DNA from: Syntrophomonas sp. UBA4911
GTDB lineage: Bacteria; Bacillota; Syntrophomonadia; Syntrophomonadales; Syntrophomonadaceae
Assembly: GCA_002398105.1 (NCBI GenBank)
Contig: DHCD01000067.1
Span: 1-16,601, forward strand
Direction: 5' to 3'
Length of the DNA: 16,601 bases
Shown here in pieces: positions 14,204 through 16,601 of the stretch (positions are counted from its first letter, which is position 1; each line of letters starts with the position of its first letter). The translations under genes were made by a program, and so were the position numbers. The notes under the pieces are model-generated. The model was given only the letters and a program-made list of their open reading frames with translations, was not told where the DNA came from and did not search any database.

Positions 14204-16453
14204 ATGATGAAAAACTCCAAGCATACCAATAAGGCGTGTATAATGCTTGCGACAGCCGTTTTCGTGCTCGCAAGCTTTTTTATAATAACTTCTTTAAATA
14301 ATAGCTACGCCCATTCCGACGGCCAGGAAATACCCGTCTTGAACCAGGTAAAGGTCAGCTACAATGCTGTACCGGCTGCAGCTAAAAAAACCGATTTGAT
14401 AATAATCAGCCAATATATCCCCAGTATAAAAATAGACATGCGCTATGCCGGCAATAACAATATTCATGGTCAGAAAATATATGATGATGCAACCCCTTAC
14501 TTGCGGCAAGGTACCACGGTTAAACTAAAAAACGCCCAGGAGGAATTTCAGAGCCGGGGCTACTGTCTTAAGATCTGGGATGCTTACCGGCCGCCCCGGG
14601 CCCAATTCAAATTATGGGAAATCTGTCCGGACTCCCGTTATATTGCCAACCCTTATAAAGGCTATTCCAATCATAGCCGGGGATGTGCTGTTGATGTTAC
14701 CTTGGTGGATGAGGAGGGGCAGGAAATCGAAATGCCCAGCGCCTTTGACGAGTTCGGCGGCCGGGCTGACCGCAACTACCAGGATGTTAGTCCGACTGCC
14801 GCCGCTAATGCTAAAATGCTGGAAGAGGTCATGACTCGGAATGGTTTTACTACCATTGCCACTGAATGGTGGCATTTTGAAGATAGTGAGAAAAAACTTT
14901 ACGAAGTGGTGGAAGCGCCTCCCCTTAAAGAGGAAGATGCACCGGCATTTACAGATTGGCAGCCTGGCAACTACCAGCCGTCATGGCTGACTGAAGATGA
15001 GAACAGCCGCCGCCTGGTGGATGAAGCTGTAAAACAGGGGCTGATTCAGGGATACGGCCAGGAGGGAAAGCGCTACCTGGGCCTGAACCGCTATATGAGC
15101 CGGGCGGAGTTTGCGGTAATGCTGGCGCGGGTTCTGAACCTCAAAGTGGAAAAGGATGACGGCAGCGACTGGTATCAGCCTTATATTTCAGTTTTGGTCC
15201 AGGCCGGGATAATTACTGAAACCAGCAACCAGGATTGGAACCGGTATATTAAGCGGGAAGAAATGACCCAATGTCTGGGAAGTGCGCTGCAGCTTAAACA
15301 CTATCAGGCAGAGAACCGGGAGGTTGCCGGCGTCAGCAGCCCTCAAGCGCGGCTTGCCATAATCGCCGGATTGGTGAATGGTGATAATCAAGGCAATTAC
15401 AACTGGCAAAATAATGCCGAGCGCATCCACGGGATCATAGTTCTAATGAAGCTGCAGCAGGTGTTGGATCTGCCTCCGGTAATAAAAGAGGAAGCGGGAA
15501 TATTCGGGACGGGACAGCGGCGCATTATAATAAGTGCCGTCGGTGATTGCACCATAGGAACCGATTCCAGTTTTCCTCGTGTAGGAAGGTTCGACACCAC
15601 GCTTAAGGCGGTGGGGAATGATTATGCCTATTTTTTCAGCAAGGTCAGAAGTATTCTGGAGAACGACGATCTCACTATAGCCAATCTTGAAACCACCTTG
15701 ACCCGGGCCGTGAGAAAGGCGGATAAGGGACATCAGGGCGCCGCCTATTTCTTCAAAGGGGACCCTTCGTATACCGAAATCTTGAAACAAGGCAGTATTG
15801 AGGCGGTTAACATAGCCAATAATCATTCTCTTGATTACCTGCTGCAGGGTTACCAGGATACCATGAGTAGTCTAAATAAAGCCGGAATCATGTTCTTTGG
15901 CTATGATAAAAAAGCCATTGCCTCCATAAACGGGCTTAAGATCGGCATGCTCGGATACAACGTCTTGGGCCGGCTGGAGGCAGGCATCAATATCGGCGGT
16001 CTGCAGAAACAGATTGCTGATGACATTTCAGCGTTAAAGCAAAACTGTGATTTAGTTATAGTCAGCTTCCATTGGGGTGTTGAAGGAGCGTCGCAGGTCA
16101 ATGCACAGCAATCGGCTCTAGGGCACTTCGTTATTGATAATGGCGCTGATTTGGTGCTGGGGCACCATCCCCATATAGTCCAACCGGTTGAAAAATATAA
16201 AGGCAAATATATAGTATATAGCCTGGCTAACTTCTGCTTCGGCGGGAACCATAACCCGCGGGACAAGGATACCTTTATATACCAGCAGGCCTTCATATTT
16301 GACAATGATAATAAATTGACGGGATCATCTGAAGCTAAAATCATTCCCTGCTCAATATCTTCGGTCAGCAGCCACAATAACTTCTGTCCCACGGTGGTTG
16401 AAGGTGAAGATGCCCGGCGGATATTGCAAAAGGCGGGGCTGCAGGCAGAATAG
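14204..16453 (+). CDS. VanX-type D,D-dipeptidase - SLH repeats - CapA-type metallophosphatase fusion
   Basis: One continuous 749-codon frame encodes three modules. A signal peptide or anchor (about 11-35) precedes a VanX/DdpX-like D-Ala-D-Ala dipeptidase (about 63-235). Its features are the conserved IDMRYA (R80), zinc ligands H157 and D164 in SNHSRGCAVDVT, catalytic E221 and zinc ligand H224 in TEWWHF. Residues about 260-425 hold two or three SLH-like repeats, the clearest being AVKQGLIQGYG to MSRAEFAVMLARVL (275-311); SLH repeats bind secondary wall polymers. Residues about 440-735 are a CapA/PgsA-like metallophosphatase with AVGDCTIG (D448), NLETTLT (E496), NNHSLDY (H541), VSFHWG (H623) and GHHPHIVQP. 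The parent families are linked to peptidoglycan dipeptide cleavage and poly-gamma-glutamate capsule processing. The whole protein is predicted to act outside the cell, wall-bound. It starts at one of two consecutive ATG codons. Confidence 0.92.
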   Translation: MMKNSKHTNKACIMLATAVFVLASFFIITSLNNSYAHSDGQEIPVLNQVKVSYNAVPAAAKKTDLIIISQYIPSIKIDMRYAGNNNIHGQKIYDDATPYLRQGTTVKLKNAQEEFQSRGYCLKIWDAYRPPRAQFKLWEICPDSRYIANPYKGYSNHSRGCAVDVTLVDEEGQEIEMPSAFDEFGGRADRNYQDVSPTAAANAKMLEEVMTRNGFTTIATEWWHFEDSEKKLYEVVEAPPLKEEDAPAFTDWQPGNYQPSWLTEDENSRRLVDEAVKQGLIQGYGQEGKRYLGLNRYMSRAEFAVMLARVLNLKVEKDDGSDWYQPYISVLVQAGIITETSNQDWNRYIKREEMTQCLGSALQLKHYQAENREVAGVSSPQARLAIIAGLVNGDNQGNYNWQNNAERIHGIIVLMKLQQVLDLPPVIKEEAGIFGTGQRRIIISAVGDCTIGTDSSFPRVGRFDTTLKAVGNDYAYFFSKVRSILENDDLTIANLETTLTRAVRKADKGHQGAAYFFKGDPSYTEILKQGSIEAVNIANNHSLDYLLQGYQDTMSSLNKAGIMFFGYDKKAIASINGLKIGMLGYNVLGRLEAGINIGGLQKQIADDISALKQNCDLVIVSFHWGVEGASQVNAQQSALGHFVIDNGADLVLGHHPHIVQPVEKYKGKYIVYSLANFCFGGNHNPRDKDTFIYQQAFIFDNDNKLTGSSEAKIIPCSISSVSSHNNFCPTVVEGEDARRILQKAGLQAE

Positions 16454-16482
16454 GCCTTTATAATATGACATCCGGTCCGGGC

Positions 16483-16511
16483 TTGAATTTATTCTGACTA
16501 TGAGGTACAAT
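16483..16511 (+). promoter_or_regulatory. Promoter of the tRNA-Pro gene
   Basis: TTGAAT (16483-16488) and TACAAT (16506-16511) are exactly 17 nt apart and match sigma-A elements at 5/6 each. Transcription would start near 16518, about 7 nt before the mature tRNA. The -10 lies in the 15-mer TATGAGGTACAATAT (16499-16513), shared with the region upstream of the penicillin-binding protein gene. Confidence 0.75.
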
Positions 16512-16524
16512 ATTTCTTGCGTGT

Positions 16525-16601
16525 CGGGATGTGGCTCAGCTTGGTAGAGCGCCTGGTTCGGGACTAGGAGGCCGCAGGTTCAAATCCTGTCATCCCGACC
16601 A
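16525..16601 (+). tRNA. tRNA-Pro (anticodon CGG)
   Basis: A full 77-nt cloverleaf can be drawn: 7-bp acceptor stem CGGGATG/CATCCCG, D-arm GCTC/GAGC, anticodon stem CCTGG/CTAGG with loop TTCGGGA (anticodon CGG), 5-nt variable loop, T-arm GCAGG/CCTGT with loop TTCAAAT, discriminator A and encoded CCA. The C1-G72 pair and A73 match bacterial tRNA-Pro. The anticodon stem has one G-T pair. The CCA is the last three bases of the window. Confidence 0.97.

Overview
The window (about 16.6 kb, GC near the middle of the range) looks like chromosomal DNA of an anaerobic, low-to-mid-GC Gram-positive of the class Clostridia, perhaps Syntrophomonas-like. This placement is inferred from gene content and signals, not from a database match. 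It rests on strong AGGAGG-type ribosome binding sites, a Firmicutes-type LexA box, a MinCDE system, SLH and LysM cell-wall modules, a PEP synthase/PPDK regulatory kinase and a UbiB/AarF kinase. I see no insertion sequence, phage, CRISPR array or integrase.

Layout. (1) 2-1324, plus strand: 3' part of an ABC1/UbiB atypical kinase gene whose beginning lies outside the window. (2) 5152-1425, minus strand: a compact operon minD-minE-minC followed by a CHASE2-adenylate/guanylate cyclase, convergent with the kinase. The order D-E-C and the attached cyclase are unusual. (3) 5153-5673: AT-rich intergenic region with the probable minD promoter, a long leader and a perfect 9-bp hairpin. (4) 6873-5674, minus strand: a DUF763 protein with a helix-hairpin-helix motif, whose promoter carries a perfect LexA (SOS) operator. 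(5) 7156-9207, plus strand: bifunctional class A penicillin-binding protein with a long acidic tail. (6) 9509-9393, minus strand: a 38-residue membrane protein. (7) 9713-10831: leaderless subtilisin-family protease. (8) 10980-11807: PPDK/PEP synthase regulatory protein, closed by a clear terminator. (9) 11932-12174: small GIY-YIG protein. (10) 12263-12843: two overlapping paralogous genes of unknown function, bracketed by TAAGCTTA palindromes and followed by a strong terminator. (11) 13266-14138: secreted LysM-LysM-NlpC/P60 hydrolase. (12) 14204-16453: a 749-residue fusion of VanX-type dipeptidase, SLH repeats and a CapA-type metallophosphatase. (13) 16525-16601: tRNA-Pro(CGG), ending exactly at the window edge.

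Theme. Much of the window concerns the envelope and division: septum placement (Min), peptidoglycan synthesis (PBP), peptidoglycan hydrolysis (NlpC/P60), D-Ala-D-Ala dipeptide or related turnover (VanX module) and wall anchoring (LysM, SLH). The best candidates for something not yet described are the SOS-controlled DUF763 gene, the VanX-SLH-CapA fusion, the palindrome-bracketed paralog pair, and the cyclase placed in a min operon.
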